Below are positions 8,707 through 15,603 of a stretch of DNA of 64,000 nt, in pieces; position 1 is the first letter of the stretch, and the number at the start of each line of letters is the position of its first letter. Position numbers and translations under genes: made by a program. The notes beneath the pieces are model-generated. The model made no database searches, was not told the origin of the DNA, and saw nothing but the letters and a program-made list of their open reading frames with translations. The DNA is from Anthropogastromicrobium sp050944455 (lineage in GTDB: Bacteria; Bacillota; Clostridia; Lachnospirales; Lachnospiraceae), in contig JBMNRC010000012.1 of the NCBI GenBank assembly GCA_050944455.1, positions 1 to 64,000 on the forward strand. Reading direction: 5' to 3'.

Positions 8707-8779
8707 GCGCTTCTAGCTCAGTTGGCAGAGCACCTGACTCTTAATCAGGGTGTCCAGGGTTCGAGCCCCTGGAGGCGCA
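8707..8779 (+). tRNA. tRNA-Lys (anticodon CTT), copy 2
   Basis: Identical over all 73 bases to 1403-1475. The identity extends only two bases upstream and one base downstream, making a 76 bp perfect direct repeat (1401-1476 and 8705-8780) in otherwise unrelated flanks. It has its own promoter and terminator. Confidence 0.95.
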
Positions 8780-8783
8780 TGAA

Positions 8784-8829
8784 GTACCAGTTTTGGGGAC
8801 ATATGAGCCTCGGGGCTGGTGCTTTTTTT
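8784..8829 (+). terminator. Intrinsic terminator of tRNA-Lys copy 2
   Basis: GTACCAG pairs with CTGGTGC, enclosing a partly paired loop, and is followed by seven T residues. Confidence 0.7.
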
Positions 8830-8896
8830 GAGACAGATCCGCATCCTGGCGGAAGAACCGCTCAGTACGGATGTTTCAGTGCCATAAACTTTCTTC

Positions 8897-8925
8897 TTGA
8901 TTTTTCCGCGGGGTTACGATAAAAT
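8897..8925 (+). promoter_or_regulatory. Promoter of the PAP2-like gene
   Basis: TTGATT (8897-8902), 17 bp spacer, TAAAAT (8920-8925), 100 bp before the start at 9025. Confidence 0.65.
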
Positions 8926-9024
8926 AAACCGATGCGTTTCCCGTTCTTCGGCTCCCGGCTGAAAGCGCCTGTGAAATCCGGCGCTGACCTTTCCGGACAG
9001 CTGTCCTTCGGAGGATTCTGACTG

Positions 9025-9720
9025 ATGAAAGCCAAACTGCAGCGGCTGCGCTGGCTGGCCTCGAAGGTCAAAATGGCCTTTGAGATGTTCCCCATATTCT
9101 ACGCAGGCCTGTATTTTTTATTTTACCTGCCGGCTTTTTCCCTTCTGGAAACCTACCGGCAGCCTCTGTACATTGTGCATTGCTGGCTGGACGACGTCAT
9201 TCCGTTCAGCGAATACTTCATCATCCCCTACTTCCTGTGGTTCGCCTTCGTGCCGGGATTTATGATTTATCTGTCCCTTCGCTCGCTGGACGACTACTGG
9301 AAAGCCTATAAAATCGTGTTCGGCGGCATGACCGTCTGCCTGTGCATCTATCTGCTGTTCCCGACCGGTCTGGAGCTACGGCAGCCGATTGAGGACACGA
9401 ATTTCTGCGCCATGCTCGTCAACGGGCTGCGCGGCATCGACACCCCGTCGAATGTATGCCCCAGCATCCACGTTTCCAGTACTTTCGGCATCATGCTGAC
9501 GCTCTTCCGCTCCGAAAAAATGAAAAAGGAGTGGAAGCTGAAAATCTTCGCCAGCGTCCTCGGCGGTCTGATCTGCATTTCAACCGTCATGCTGGATCAG
9601 CACTCGATCATCGACGTTCTTTTAGGCGTTGTGCTGAGCACGGTACTGTGCGGCATGACCGAAATGCAGAAGGAAGAAAGCATGGCCGAAAGATCCACGG
9701 TCAAAGGCAGCATCGGCTGA
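9025..9720 (+). CDS. PAP2-superfamily membrane phosphatase-like protein
   Basis: A 231-residue protein with about five or six hydrophobic segments. The residues VCPSIHVSS and, further on, STVMLDQHSIIDVLLG correspond to the second (PSxH) and third (S/R...H...D) phosphatase motifs of the PAP2 fold. The first motif KxxxxxxRP is not evident, as in the PAP2 subgroup related to inositol phosphorylceramide synthases. It probably acts on a lipid phosphate or diphosphate at the membrane. The substrate cannot be told. GGAGG at 9010 precedes ATG 9025. It is monocistronic, with its own promoter and terminator. Confidence 0.8.
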   Translation: MKAKLQRLRWLASKVKMAFEMFPIFYAGLYFLFYLPAFSLLETYRQPLYIVHCWLDDVIPFSEYFIIPYFLWFAFVPGFMIYLSLRSLDDYWKAYKIVFGGMTVCLCIYLLFPTGLELRQPIEDTNFCAMLVNGLRGIDTPSNVCPSIHVSSTFGIMLTLFRSEKMKKEWKLKIFASVLGGLICISTVMLDQHSIIDVLLGVVLSTVLCGMTEMQKEESMAERSTVKGSIG

Positions 9721-9760
9721 AATGCCGGTCCGGCTGCTTTAAAAGATCAGAACAGAGTTG

Positions 9761-9788
9761 AAAAAGGCGCCCTGCGGGCGCCTTTTTT
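9761..9788 (+). terminator. Terminator after the PAP2-like gene
   Basis: AAAAAGGCGCCC-TGC-GGGCGCCTTTTTT, a perfect stem with flanking A and T runs, so it can act on both strands. Confidence 0.9.
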
Positions 9789-9789
9789 A

Positions 9790-9950
9790 TGCTTTCCGGC
9801 TGGTTCTCACACTGAATCTTTCCGGCTGATTTCTTTCACTGAATCATTCCCGCTGGGTCATTCCAGCTGGGTCTTTCACAGAATCTTTCCAGCCGATTCA
9901 CCGAATCTTTTCGGCAGATTCACCGAATCTTTTCGGCAGATTCATCCGGA
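9790..9950. repeat. Degenerate tandem repeats of about 22 bp
   Basis: The unit GATTCACCGAATCTTTTCGG (plus CA) is exact at 9895-9916 and 9917-9938, with a third partial copy after it and several decayed copies before it from about 9790 (variants of GAATCTTTCCGGCTGATT). It lies between converging genes, downstream of the stop of the minus-strand membrane protein, and encodes nothing evident. Confidence 0.8.
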
Positions 9951-10042
9951 ATTTTCCCTCTGGATCAGCCGGCGCTGTCGTTCTCCGGCGGATTCGCTGC
10001 CAGTTACCCGATTGAACCGCACCGGCTGAACCGGCTGAATGC

Positions 10043-11032
10043 TTACCGGTCCTTCGGCATATTGATCTTCGGGAACGGGGTATGCTGCTCTTTTTCCTTC
10101 TCGGCAATTGATTTTCCGTGGTAGGTCTCGATGTCGTCCGGCGCATATTTCTTCGTCAGCAGATACGCCGGGACAGCCGCCGCCGCGGCCGCCGCGAAGT
10201 AGCAGAGGAACGCCGCCCACGCTGCCTCCAGCGGAAGCAGGCTTTCGACAATTCCCATAACCAGATAAACCGCGAAGCCGAAGACCAGCCATTTCTTTTC
10301 CGAAGCGGGGAATCTGCCGGAGATCAGGCCTCCGGCCGTCACCGTCAGGCCCAGCATGTTGGGCAGCGTCATGAAGAGGCAGAGGCTGAGGAACATCCAG
10401 TAGGTCGGGTGGAAATCGCAGATTTCCTCGAGATAGACGAACATCGCTTCCAGGTAGTTCCGGATCTCCTCGTCCGTCTGGGAGGAATTGGATTCGATGT
10501 AGCTCTGCACGCCGTCGCGGATCTGCCCTTCGTTGATCGTCAGCGCGGTGCTGAGCAGGTTCATGTTGTTGGTGACCGTGTTCATCATAAAGGTGATCAG
10601 GGAGAACCCGATCGCGTAGATGAACAGGTTTCCGAGATGCAGCTTCCACTTGCGGGCGCTGAGTTTTAGCCCGATCCACAGCGAGAGCAGCACCATGAAG
10701 CTGTCCAGCGCGGACATGAAGACCGTGTAAGCCGTCCCGGAAGTATCCGCTCCGGCCTTGCGGGCCAGATACTGGATTCCGCCGCCGAGCAGGGCGGGCG
10801 CGATATATCCGCCGAGCAGATAAGCCACAAGGCCGATCAGCATGACGAGGCCGTCGAGCTCATACCTTCTCTGTACGTGAATGAACAGCCAGATAGGAAC
10901 AATAAAAGCCAGGATGATGGCAGCTATCATGAACACGATTGTGGCGGTCGGAACGCGGGCCGCGTAATCAAAGTCGAAATCATCGGGCGACAGCTGCCCG
11001 AAAACCGTGAGCAGATGAATCATCTGATGCAT
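10043..11032 (-). CDS. Multipass membrane protein of unknown function
   Basis: A 329-residue protein with about eight or nine hydrophobic segments. An acidic soluble loop near residues 165-200 (ESNSSQTDEEIRNYLEAMF) and a charged C-terminal tail (KKYAPDDIETYHGKSIAEKEKEQ) stand out. The general layout resembles YhfC-type membrane proteins, but no diagnostic motif such as HExxH is present, so no family is assigned. ATG 11032 follows GGGAGGA 12 bases upstream. A promoter divergent from that of the cold-shock gene precedes it. It is monocistronic. Confidence 0.75.
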   Translation of the reverse strand: MHQMIHLLTVFGQLSPDDFDFDYAARVPTATIVFMIAAIILAFIVPIWLFIHVQRRYELDGLVMLIGLVAYLLGGYIAPALLGGGIQYLARKAGADTSGTAYTVFMSALDSFMVLLSLWIGLKLSARKWKLHLGNLFIYAIGFSLITFMMNTVTNNMNLLSTALTINEGQIRDGVQSYIESNSSQTDEEIRNYLEAMFVYLEEICDFHPTYWMFLSLCLFMTLPNMLGLTVTAGGLISGRFPASEKKWLVFGFAVYLVMGIVESLLPLEAAWAAFLCYFAAAAAAAVPAYLLTKKYAPDDIETYHGKSIAEKEKEQHTPFPKINMPKDR

Positions 11033-11119
11033 CAGGATGTTCCTCCCATAATTAGCCGTAACCGCCGGCGGACCGGCTCAGAAAGCCTGTTTTGCCGGCT
11101 TTTTCCGCTGTTGGTGACA

Positions 11120-11149
11120 ATTCTATCAGAGGCCTGCCCTCTGTGTCAA
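11120..11149 (-). promoter_or_regulatory. Promoter of the membrane-protein gene with a palindromic spacer
   Basis: On the minus strand TTGACA (11149-11144), 18 bp spacer and TAGAAT (11125-11120). The spacer contains the inverted repeat CAGAGG-GCAGG-CCTCTG, which could be a repressor site. The -35 boxes of this promoter and the cold-shock promoter are 16 bp apart and face away from each other. Confidence 0.7.
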
Positions 11150-11165
11150 GAAAACGAAATCTCGA

Positions 11166-11194
11166 TTGACAAGGCCCCTTCACTGTGCTATTCT
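11166..11194 (+). promoter_or_regulatory. Extended -10 promoter of the cold-shock gene
   Basis: TTGACA (11166-11171), 17 bp spacer ending in TGC, then TATTCT (11189-11194). It leaves a 5' leader of about 50 nt before the start codon. Confidence 0.8.
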
Positions 11195-11249
11195 TTTTTT
11201 GTTCGGCATAACGTCGACAATTTCATATCATCTTTTTGGAGGTAACACC

Positions 11250-11447
11250 ATGAAGGGAACTGTTAAGTGGTTCAACAATCAGAAGGGATACGGATTTATC
11301 TCTGATGAGAGTGGCAAGGATGTATTCGTACACTACACCGGAATTAAGTCCGAAGGATTCAAGTCTCTTGACGAGGGTCAGGCGGTTGAGTTCGACATCA
11401 CTGAGGGAACCAAGGGCCCGCAGGCTATTAACGTTGTCAAGCTTTGA
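11250..11447 (+). CDS. Cold-shock domain RNA chaperone
   Basis: A 65-residue OB-fold protein that binds single-stranded RNA and DNA. The RNP motifs KGYGFIS and DVFVHY are present within MKGTVKWFNNQKGYGFISD and KDVFVHYTGI. ATG 11250 follows GGAGG. Codons end in A or T far more than in neighbouring genes, typical of a very highly expressed gene in this kind of genome. It has a strong promoter and a downstream terminator at 11568. It may be induced by cold or growth phase, which cannot be told from the sequence. Confidence 0.95.
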   Translation: MKGTVKWFNNQKGYGFISDESGKDVFVHYTGIKSEGFKSLDEGQAVEFDITEGTKGPQAINVVKL

Positions 11448-11500
11448 TTGAAAGCCTGAGGACAGTACAGTTTAATTTCATTAAAAAATTACCAGATTAT

Positions 11501-11526
11501 ATATTGGCATATAATATTGGCATATA
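11501..11526. repeat. Perfect 13 bp tandem repeat
   Basis: ATATTGGCATATA occurs twice head to tail, 54 bp after the cold-shock stop codon and before its terminator. It is very AT-rich against the GC-rich surroundings. It will lie in the 3' untranslated region of the transcript. Confidence 0.85.
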
Positions 11527-11567
11527 TAAGAAGTAACATCTAATAATGAGATTAAAGCTTCACTGGG

Positions 11568-11602
11568 CGGCCGGCAGAGAAATCTGCCGGCCGTTTCTGT
11601 TT
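11568..11602 (+). terminator. Terminator of the cold-shock gene
   Basis: CGGCCGGCAGA-GAAA-TCTGCCGGCCG perfect 11 bp stem followed by TTTCTGTTT. It lies 120 bp after the stop codon. Confidence 0.85.
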
Positions 11603-11632
11603 CCCCGCGTTTCTTTTCCTCCTGGCAGAGAC

Positions 11633-11742
11633 GGATGGGACCGGTCTGAGGTGCTTCTGTCCCCCCCACAGACAGAATCCGGCGGGACCGGCCTGAGGCA
11701 TTTCCGTCCGCGCGGGCAGAACCCGGCGGGACCGGCCCGGGT
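11633..11742. repeat. Imperfect tandem repeat of about 48 bp, about 2.3 copies
   Basis: GGGACCGGYCTGAGGYRYTTCYGTC followed by a G/C-rich stretch and AGAAYCCGG recurs, with GGCGGGACCGGCC exact in two copies. The stretch 11448-11873 has no gene: it holds the 13 bp repeat, the terminator, this array and a weak promoter. Confidence 0.65.
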
Positions 11743-11767
11743 GACAACTGCGCCGGAAGGGAAAATA

Positions 11768-11796
11768 TTCACTCACGGACAGTTTCATGATATAGT
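11768..11796 (+). promoter_or_regulatory. Possible promoter of the zinc-ribbon/TPM genes
   Basis: TTCACT (11768-11773), 17 bp spacer, TATAGT (11791-11796), 77 bp before the start at 11874. Confidence 0.45.
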
Positions 11797-11873
11797 ATCC
11801 TTAACCGGCCGCGCAGGCCATGTCCTGACCGTCCCGTGAAACAAGATATTGTCCCTGCAGAAAGGAAAACGAT

Positions 11874-12929
11874 ATGCCCCAGACCATAAAATGCCCGAAC
11901 TGCGGAGCTTCCCTCGTCTATAAGGAGGGGACTGACTCTCTGGTATGCCCGTACTGCGGAACGAAGGTTCCGATCGCGGGAAGCCGGCAGCAGACCGCCT
12001 CTGAACAGACCGAAGCGGAAGAATCCTCCAGCGAAGCCTCGCAGGCTGACGACGGCTCCGTTCATTTCAAATGCTCCAGCTGCGGCGCTGAACTGATCAC
12101 CGACGCGCACACGGCGGCCACCATATGTCCGTTCTGCGGCAGCCCGGCGATCCTGAAAAGCCGCATCAGCGGAAAGAACCGCCCGCAGAGCCTGATTCCA
12201 TTCAGATACGACAAGAAAGCCGCCCAGGAGGAATTCCGCAAATGGACCCGCAGCGGATTCTTTACCCCGAAAGGCTTCCGTTCCTCCTCCACCCTCGATC
12301 ATATCGAAGGGATCTACGTTCCCTACTGGATGTTCAGTTTCGACGCGCACGCCCGCATGGAAGCCAAAGGCTCCCTGTCCCGCAGCCACCGCGAGGGCGA
12401 CTTCCTGGTGACGGAAACTGACCATTTCCTTCTCATGCGCGAAACGCAGGCGGATTTTTCCCGCATTCCGGCCGACGCTTCCGAGCAGATGCCGGACGAT
12501 GTCATGGATTCGCTGGAACCGTTCAACTACGGCGAAATCCGTGAGTTCAATCCGTCCTATCTCTCCGGTTTCATGGCTGAAAACAGCAATTACGAGCCGT
12601 CAGCTCTCCAGCCGCGGGCGGAAAGACGGGCGGACAGCGCCATTGAAGCCCAGACCAGAAGCACCTTTGCGGGATTTGAAAATGTCATCGTCGTCAACAG
12701 CCAGATCAACGATAAGGTCACGGACCGCGAATATTCGATGTTTCCGGTCTGGGTGCTGACGTACCGCTACCGCGGAAAAGACTGGAAACTCTATCTGAAC
12801 GGGCAGACCGGCCGACGGATCGGCTCGCTGCCGGTCGACCCGGGCCGGGTCGTGCTGTGCTTTATCCTCTGCTTTTTCCTTTTCTTCGGTCTCTCAGCTC
12901 TGATCAATCTGCTGATGCTCACCCTGTAA
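11874..12929 (+). CDS. Two-zinc-ribbon protein with a C-terminal membrane anchor
   Basis: A 351-residue protein. Zinc ribbon one is CPNC...CPYCG near residues 7-30. Zinc ribbon two is CSSC...CPFCG near residues 64-85, after an acidic linker. A middle domain (FRKWTRSGFFTPKGFR, GIYVPYWMFSFDAHARMEAKG) and a single hydrophobic segment at the C-terminus (VLCFILCFFLFFGLSALINLL) follow. Proteins of this layout are widespread in Clostridia without a proven function. ATG 11874 follows AGAAAGG. It lies 10 bp upstream of the TPM-domain gene, so the pair is probably one transcript and may act together at the membrane. Confidence 0.8.
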   Translation: MPQTIKCPNCGASLVYKEGTDSLVCPYCGTKVPIAGSRQQTASEQTEAEESSSEASQADDGSVHFKCSSCGAELITDAHTAATICPFCGSPAILKSRISGKNRPQSLIPFRYDKKAAQEEFRKWTRSGFFTPKGFRSSSTLDHIEGIYVPYWMFSFDAHARMEAKGSLSRSHREGDFLVTETDHFLLMRETQADFSRIPADASEQMPDDVMDSLEPFNYGEIREFNPSYLSGFMAENSNYEPSALQPRAERRADSAIEAQTRSTFAGFENVIVVNSQINDKVTDREYSMFPVWVLTYRYRGKDWKLYLNGQTGRRIGSLPVDPGRVVLCFILCFFLFFGLSALINLLMLTL

Positions 12930-12939
12930 GGAGGACGAA

Positions 12940-13845
12940 ATGATACGGTTCAGAGAGATAAGTCTTTTCAGGAATCCGAAAAAGGCGGCCGGCCTTCTTC
13001 TGTGCGCTCTCGCGCTTTCCGTCCCGGCGGCAGCTTTCCCGCTGACGGTATCCGCGGACTCGGAGCCCGTCATCATCGACGACGGCGCCGGCCTGTTCTC
13101 GGACGATGAAGCGGAGACTCTGGAGTCCGACGCCCAGGACACCGCCAGTGAGCTCGAAGCCGGAATCGCGATCGTCACCCGGGATACCAGCCAGGATGAG
13201 ACCGGCAACAGCTTTGCCAGGGATTACCTGCTTTCGAACGACTGCGTCTACGGAAGCGGCAGCGAGGGCGTCATCTTCTACATCGACATGGTCAACCGCG
13301 AATACACGGTGTACGAGTACAATGAAGAAGCTTCCGGTTACCTGCTCACCGACTACGAGGGCGACCAGATCCTTGACGACCTGTCGGTAAGCATGCAGAA
13401 CGGCGATTACTACCGGGCCGCCGAGGCTTTCCTCGACGATCTGGTCTACTACGCGGGCGTGGATGAGGGCAGCAATTACGACACCGCCCAGTACAATATG
13501 TCAGGCGATAGCGTGCACGAGGATACGCCTCAGATTTCCTGGTGGCTGTGCGCGATTGTAGGGCTGATCGGAAGCGGTATTCTCACTGCGGTTCTGGTAT
13601 CCTCCCGCAACAATAACAAAAGACCGGCCGCAACCGCCTACGAGGACAACGGGACTTTCCGGATTGTCGGCAAGGACGATCACTACCTGAATACGACGGT
13701 CACCCGCACAAGGATACAGGAGCCGTCAGAGTATTCCGGCGGCCACGGCGGCGGAGACCATGGCGGCGGGGGACACGGCGGAGGCGGCTCCAGCTTTTCC
13801 GGCGGAGGTCACGGCGGAGGCCATGGCGGAAGCCGCGGCTTCTGA
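12940..13845 (+). CDS. TPM-domain exported membrane protein with a Gly/His-rich tail
   Basis: A 301-residue protein of the YgcG/TPM type: signal peptide (hydrophobic segment at about residues 18-36), TPM domain with VIIDDGAGLFSDDEAETLE and GIAIVTRDTS, a single membrane helix near residue 205 (WWLCAIVGLIGSGILTAVL), and a C-terminal tail of GGHGGG repeats ending SFSGGGHGGG. The Gly-rich end with SFSGGG is a common feature of the family, but here histidine alternates, which could bind metal. Function of the family in bacteria is unsettled. AAGGAGGACGAA precedes ATG 12940. Co-transcribed with the zinc-ribbon gene upstream. Confidence 0.82.
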   Translation: MIRFREISLFRNPKKAAGLLLCALALSVPAAAFPLTVSADSEPVIIDDGAGLFSDDEAETLESDAQDTASELEAGIAIVTRDTSQDETGNSFARDYLLSNDCVYGSGSEGVIFYIDMVNREYTVYEYNEEASGYLLTDYEGDQILDDLSVSMQNGDYYRAAEAFLDDLVYYAGVDEGSNYDTAQYNMSGDSVHEDTPQISWWLCAIVGLIGSGILTAVLVSSRNNNKRPAATAYEDNGTFRIVGKDDHYLNTTVTRTRIQEPSEYSGGHGGGDHGGGGHGGGGSSFSGGGHGGGHGGSRGF

Positions 13846-13886
13846 TCTATTCTTTTCCCGGAATCATAAGAAACAGCCCGATTCAT

Positions 13887-13920
13887 CCCCTGCCATATGA
13901 GACATTTGGCAGGGGTCTTC
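13887..13920 (+). other. Hairpin directly before the carboxypeptidase gene
   Basis: CCCCTGCC (13887-13894) pairs with GGCAGGGG (13908-13915), followed by TCTTCTC. It may be the terminator of the TPM transcript or an attenuator, as it ends only a few bases before the ribosome site of the next gene. The T run is weak. Confidence 0.45.
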
Positions 13921-13938
13921 TCGGGAGACTTTGATAAA

Positions 13939-15471
13939 ATGAAAAGCAAACGAAAGAAAACAGGAATACTGCTGGCGGCTTTTCTGTCCGCGGCAGCGTG
14001 CCTGTCCGCCGGCGGCCGGACAGTCTGCGCCGCCGCGGACAGCGCGTCGCAGAACGCGGACGAAAGCCAGTCCGGCGGAGGAACGACGGCCGCGGACAGC
14101 GCGTCGCAGAGCGCAGACGAAAGCCAGTCCGGCGGGGGAACGACAGCCGCGGACAGTTCCGCATCGGCGGCGGATTGGAGCAGCCTTCCGGAAACACGCG
14201 CCGGCGTCGACCAGCTCATCAGCTATATCCCGGAGGACTGGCCCGTGGCGCCCGAACTCGCCAGTGAGAGCGCCATTGTTGTGGAAATTGCCAGCGGAAC
14301 GATTCTGATGGCGAAAAACGCCACCCAGTCCATGTACCCGGCCAGCACCACCAAACTGATGACCGCTTATCTGACGCTGGAAAACTGCGGCATGGACGAG
14401 GTTGTCGAATTCTCGCGGACCGCGATCACCAGCCTGACGCCCGGAAGCAGCCATATCGGCCTGAAAACCGGAGACCGCCTGACGGTGGAGCAGTGCCTCT
14501 ACGGTCTTCTGCTTCCCTCCGCCAACGACGCCGCCAACGGGCTCGCCGAACACATCAGCGGCTCCATTTCGGCTTTCGCCGATCTGATGAACGAGACCGC
14601 CGCGGAGCTCGGCTGCGTCAATACAACCTTCACGAACGCGAACGGCCTGCACGATCCGAACCACACGACCTGCGCCTACGACCTGTACCGCATCATGCTG
14701 GCGGACATCGGGCTGCCGGATTTCGTCCGGATCGCTTCCACTGCCGCCTACGTCAAGGAACCGGACGACATCAACCAGAACCAGATTCCGATGCAGAACA
14801 CAAACCTGCTGATCCGCGAGGACTCTGAATTCTACAACCCGATCGTGATCTGTTCAAAAACCGGATGGACCGATGAGTCCGGCCGCTGCCTGGTCACCTA
14901 CGCCAAAACCGACGGCATGGAACTTATCGCCGTTGTGATGAATTCGGAGTACCCGGGGCAGTACACGGACACCAACACCCTTCTGGACTGGGCTGTCTCA
15001 AATTTCTCCACAGAGACGCCGTCCGCCGACATTTCGGGCTCCGCGGACCCCCAGACAATCTCCACCCCTCTGGGCATCCCCGCGGACCGCACCGAACTCA
15101 CCCGGTCTGACGCCAGCGCACGGATTGTTCTTCCGGCGGGCGTCACCGACGAGGATCTCACCCGGACCATCTCCGCCGACGGGAACGGGAACCGTGTGCT
15201 GACTTATCTGTATGAGGGCTACCCGATCGGCTCCGCGGCTTTCATCGACGGCATCGATACCAACGCCTACGGGATGTACGCGGAAGATTCCGGCCAGACC
15301 CTGACCAGCCAGGTGAAAACCGGGTCGCTGCACGCCGTCAACATCAGGCTGCTGGCCGCGGCGTGCGTGCTGATCGCGGCGGCCGTCATTTTCCTGATTC
15401 TGCTGGTCAGAACGCTGCGGGCCCCGAAAGAGGCGCCCGAGCATCATGACCACAAGCTCCGCTATTTCTGA
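13939..15471 (+). CDS. D-alanyl-D-alanine carboxypeptidase (PBP5/DacF type)
   Basis: Removes the terminal D-alanine from peptidoglycan pentapeptides outside the membrane. The 510-residue protein has a signal peptide (hydrophobic residues about 9-30, AXA-like site), the active-site triad motifs S136-TT-K139, S194-A-N196 and K307-T-G309, a beta-rich C-terminal region, and a terminal membrane helix (LLAAACVLIAAAVIFLILLV) with a short cytosolic tail. Between signal and catalytic domain lies a disordered linker made of a perfect-length 19-residue duplication. ATG 13939 follows CGGGAGA. An in-frame ATG at 13897 lies inside the upstream hairpin and is unlikely. Confidence 0.92.
   Translation: MKSKRKKTGILLAAFLSAAACLSAGGRTVCAAADSASQNADESQSGGGTTAADSASQSADESQSGGGTTAADSSASAADWSSLPETRAGVDQLISYIPEDWPVAPELASESAIVVEIASGTILMAKNATQSMYPASTTKLMTAYLTLENCGMDEVVEFSRTAITSLTPGSSHIGLKTGDRLTVEQCLYGLLLPSANDAANGLAEHISGSISAFADLMNETAAELGCVNTTFTNANGLHDPNHTTCAYDLYRIMLADIGLPDFVRIASTAAYVKEPDDINQNQIPMQNTNLLIREDSEFYNPIVICSKTGWTDESGRCLVTYAKTDGMELIAVVMNSEYPGQYTDTNTLLDWAVSNFSTETPSADISGSADPQTISTPLGIPADRTELTRSDASARIVLPAGVTDEDLTRTISADGNGNRVLTYLYEGYPIGSAAFIDGIDTNAYGMYAEDSGQTLTSQVKTGSLHAVNIRLLAAACVLIAAAVIFLILLVRTLRAPKEAPEHHDHKLRYF
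14041..14154 (+). repeat. 57 bp in-frame tandem duplication within the carboxypeptidase gene
   Basis: Two head-to-tail copies (14041-14097, 14098-14154) differ at only a few positions and encode 19-residue units SAS-Q-ADESQSGGGTTAAD. The reading frame is kept, so it lengthens the extracytoplasmic linker. Confidence 0.9.
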
Positions 15472-15490
15472 AAACAGGCATTGCGCAAAA

Positions 15491-15540
15491 GCCGCCCGGA
15501 TCGGATCCTTCAAAAGATCCGACCCGGGCGGCTTCCATTT
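15491..15540 (+). terminator. Terminator between converging genes
   Basis: GCCGCCCGG-a-TCGGATC pairs with GATCCGA-c-CCGGGCGGC with one mismatch, then TTCCATTTT. It serves the carboxypeptidase and, on the other strand, possibly the zinc-ribbon gene at 15604. Confidence 0.75.
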
Positions 15541-15603
15541 TATCGGCCGGCAGGCGGCGCGCACCGGCTGCTGCCGGCAGAAGCGCCATGGCCGGGAAAA
15601 GCT

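Noticed and set aside
9895..9938. The two 22 bp repeats as an attachment site
   Set aside because: They are tandem and part of a longer decayed array, not flanking any mobile gene.
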